DNA of 24,927 nucleotides from a virus: the IMG/VR virus record IMGVR_UViG_3300032050_000758, positions 1 through 24,927 of that record. One strand, 5' to 3'. The position numbers were made by a program, and so were the translations under genes. The notes beneath the pieces were generated by a model that saw only the letters and a list, made by a program, of their open reading frames with translations, was not told the origin of the DNA and made no database searches. Within the stretch, counting starts at the first letter, position 1. Each line of letters begins with the position of its first letter. Shown here in pieces: positions 23,763-24,927 of this stretch.

Positions 23763-24127
23763 TACTCAGCAACTTTCTCAACCCAAGACAAAGTTGACTC
23801 GCTCCAGTCGTACTGCTTGCCATCATTAGGCTTTGCAGTAGGAGCCGCCCAGTCTTTTGTGGTGCTGTCAAAAACCCATGATGGGTAAGGTTTGACACCT
23901 GTAAAAACATTGTGTTCTTCGTTGTAAATCATGCCAGCGCCAGCGTAACGACCACGAATAGAACCGTTGTACGAGGTCTGCACCCAACGACCCCCAAAGA
24001 GCCTTTCGCAGTATGCCGCACCAATGTATTCTTTTTCAACGCCTTTAGCGTCTGCGGTGTCTGCATTTTTAACAACAACAATACGCAAAACCGTGTTGTT
24101 TGAGTCGAGTTCAGCAAAATGTGCCAT
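23762..24127 (-). CDS. Small aquatic-phage protein with PYPSW motif
   Basis: The 121-residue start is placed at the ATG at 24127 (MAHFAELD), which has GGAGAT upstream. A longer frame from 24163 would overlap the previous gene and adds a residue stretch unlike the family. Motifs in order are VLRIVVV, GAAYCERLFGGRWVQTSYNG, YAGAGMIYNEEHNVF, KPYPSW and W-x-E-STLSWV. I recognise this pattern from T4-like cyanophages and other aquatic phages, often near tail genes. The aromatic, Gly/Asn-rich composition suggests a small virion or tail-associated domain. Function unknown. It lies between two oxygenase genes. Confidence 0.7.
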   Translation of the reverse strand: MAHFAELDSNNTVLRIVVVKNADTADAKGVEKEYIGAAYCERLFGGRWVQTSYNGSIRGRYAGAGMIYNEEHNVFTGVKPYPSWVFDSTTKDWAAPTAKPNDGKQYDWSESTLSWVEKVAE

Positions 24128-24140
24128 TACATATCTCCGA

Positions 24141-24701
24141 TTAAAAAACCCACGAAACCACACTATGCCTTACGCCTTTAGTGATTTCATTTACTTTGTG
24201 GGGGTACATAAAATTAGATGGGAACACCATAACAGAGCCTTTTGGCATCTCAATCACAGTATCTTCCCACATCACAAACTCTCCACCCTTGTAGCCATCA
24301 TCTAACGCTCCAAGAACGCTTAGGATTGGTATACCCTTGCGCTGACCATCAAACATACTGTGGATGTGGTCGCAATGCAACTCCATCTGCGTATTGGTGT
24401 CGTACCTGTTGAAGCGAATTTCCGAATACCCATTCCAACCGTTGTACCATTTAAATTTAAACTCGTTCAAATAGTCACGAATGGCGTACCAAAACCGTTC
24501 TTGGATTGCAGTTTTCTCAGGAATGTTTCCATGCGAAATTGACAGCTCTTTATCGTAGCTAAGATATGAGTTGTTTTTTGCATCATAAAACTGATGCTGT
24601 TGAAAGTGAATGCTTTTAAGATTCTCAACAGCAGAGTCACACAGCTTATCATCCAAAAAGCCGTTGTAAACCTTAACGTAGTCTTGTAGATTCTTTTGCA
24701 T
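24141..24701 (-). CDS. 2OG-Fe(II) oxygenase, prolyl 4-hydroxylase-like
   Basis: The 186-residue ATG overlaps the stop of the upstream oxygenase by one base (TAATG). It has the jelly-roll iron triad H109-x-D111 (HCDH), then H168 in YPHKV, with R178 in GVRHSVVSW as the expected 2-oxoglutarate anchor. GGEFVMWED and MPKGSVMVFPS are typical strands of P4Hc-type domains. All catalytic residues look intact, so an active hydroxylase is likely. Viral homologues occur in cyanophages and giant viruses. Whether it modifies a virion protein, a host protein or a nucleotide cannot be read here. Confidence 0.85.
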   Translation of the reverse strand: MQKNLQDYVKVYNGFLDDKLCDSAVENLKSIHFQQHQFYDAKNNSYLSYDKELSISHGNIPEKTAIQERFWYAIRDYLNEFKFKWYNGWNGYSEIRFNRYDTNTQMELHCDHIHSMFDGQRKGIPILSVLGALDDGYKGGEFVMWEDTVIEMPKGSVMVFPSNFMYPHKVNEITKGVRHSVVSWVF

Positions 24702-24927
24702 TACAGGTGCAACCCAGTCAAAGAGTCGTCGTTGCCAACATAGCCAACAGGAAACGTATTAAACGAGAGGCTGATGCGTGTTTCTTTTGCTTCGACTTTT
24801 TCAACCATGTGAGTTAAAGATGATGGGAAGATCACAATATCACCAGTACCAACAGGCAACCACCAAGAATCAGAATTGTAGACATTAAAATCCTCTGAAT
24901 GAATCCTAATGCGGTGATACGGCTCAT
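24701..24927 (-). CDS. C-terminal part of a third 2OG-Fe(II) oxygenase (cut by window edge)
   Basis: The last 74 codons are visible and the start is beyond the right edge. WWLPVGTGDIVIFPSSLTHM contains the distal iron-ligand histidine. ETRISLSFNTFPVG contains the conserved Arg and the S-x-S-F-N-T motif of TIGR02466-type oxygenases. The proximal iron ligands must lie outside. Its stop overlaps the next start by one base, so it is cotranscribed with the P4H-like gene. Confidence 0.75.
   Translation of the reverse strand, partial: EPYHRIRIHSEDFNVYNSDSWWLPVGTGDIVIFPSSLTHMVEKVEAKETRISLSFNTFPVGYVGNDDSLTGLHL

Noticed and set aside
24127-24163. Longer start for the PYPSW protein (12 extra residues)
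   Set aside because: It would overlap the previous gene, and the ATG at 24127 has a good GGAGAT ribosome-binding site and matches the MAHFAELD start I recall for the family.

Overview
The window looks like part of the genome of a tailed double-stranded DNA phage with short-tailed (podovirus-like) architecture, probably from an aquatic environment. The evidence is a P22 gp10-like stabilisation protein, a GH108 endolysin beside a three-helix holin, very large alanine/glycine-rich virion-type proteins, a primase-helicase fusion, and small aquatic-virus genes next to 2-oxoglutarate/Fe(II) oxygenases. No cellular housekeeping gene, tRNA, integrase, transposase or CRISPR array was seen. The host cannot be read from the sequence. 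Terminase, portal and capsid genes are not in the window and presumably lie beyond an edge.

Layout. Positions 1-4013 (plus strand) form a replication cassette: the 3' part of a probable ssDNA-binding protein, a small helix-turn-helix protein, a 946-residue primase-polymerase/helicase, and a small conserved-looking protein overlapping its end. A rho-independent terminator at 4074-4103 lies between this cassette and the end of the convergent minus-strand genes. Positions 4102-24927 (minus strand) form one very compact block, read right to left. Adjacent genes mostly overlap by 4 bases (ATGA) or 1 base (TAATG), or are separated by about 1-13 bases.

In reading order the minus block holds three 2OG-Fe(II) oxygenase genes (the first cut by the right edge) with a small PYPSW-motif protein between the second and third. 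Next come small genes, including a 31-residue membrane peptide at 22799-22894. A lysis cassette follows: coiled-coil and membrane proteins, GH108 muramidase, 3TM holin. Then come the gp10-like protein, a 113-residue protein, and five large or low-complexity virion-type proteins (1622, 329, 327, 501 and 2106 residues). I infer these five are DNA-ejection or internal-virion proteins. The 1622- and 329-residue proteins share a ~54-residue module, the 329- and 501-residue proteins share a glycine motif, and the 2106-residue protein carries an HExxH metallopeptidase-like site.

The points I find most unusual are the run of three oxygenases inside a virion/lysis operon, the shared repeat modules among neighbouring ejection-type proteins, the recently expanded 12-bp coding repeat at 14438-14835, and the zincin-like motif in the largest protein. 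No promoter was recognised inside the window, so both transcription units probably start outside it.
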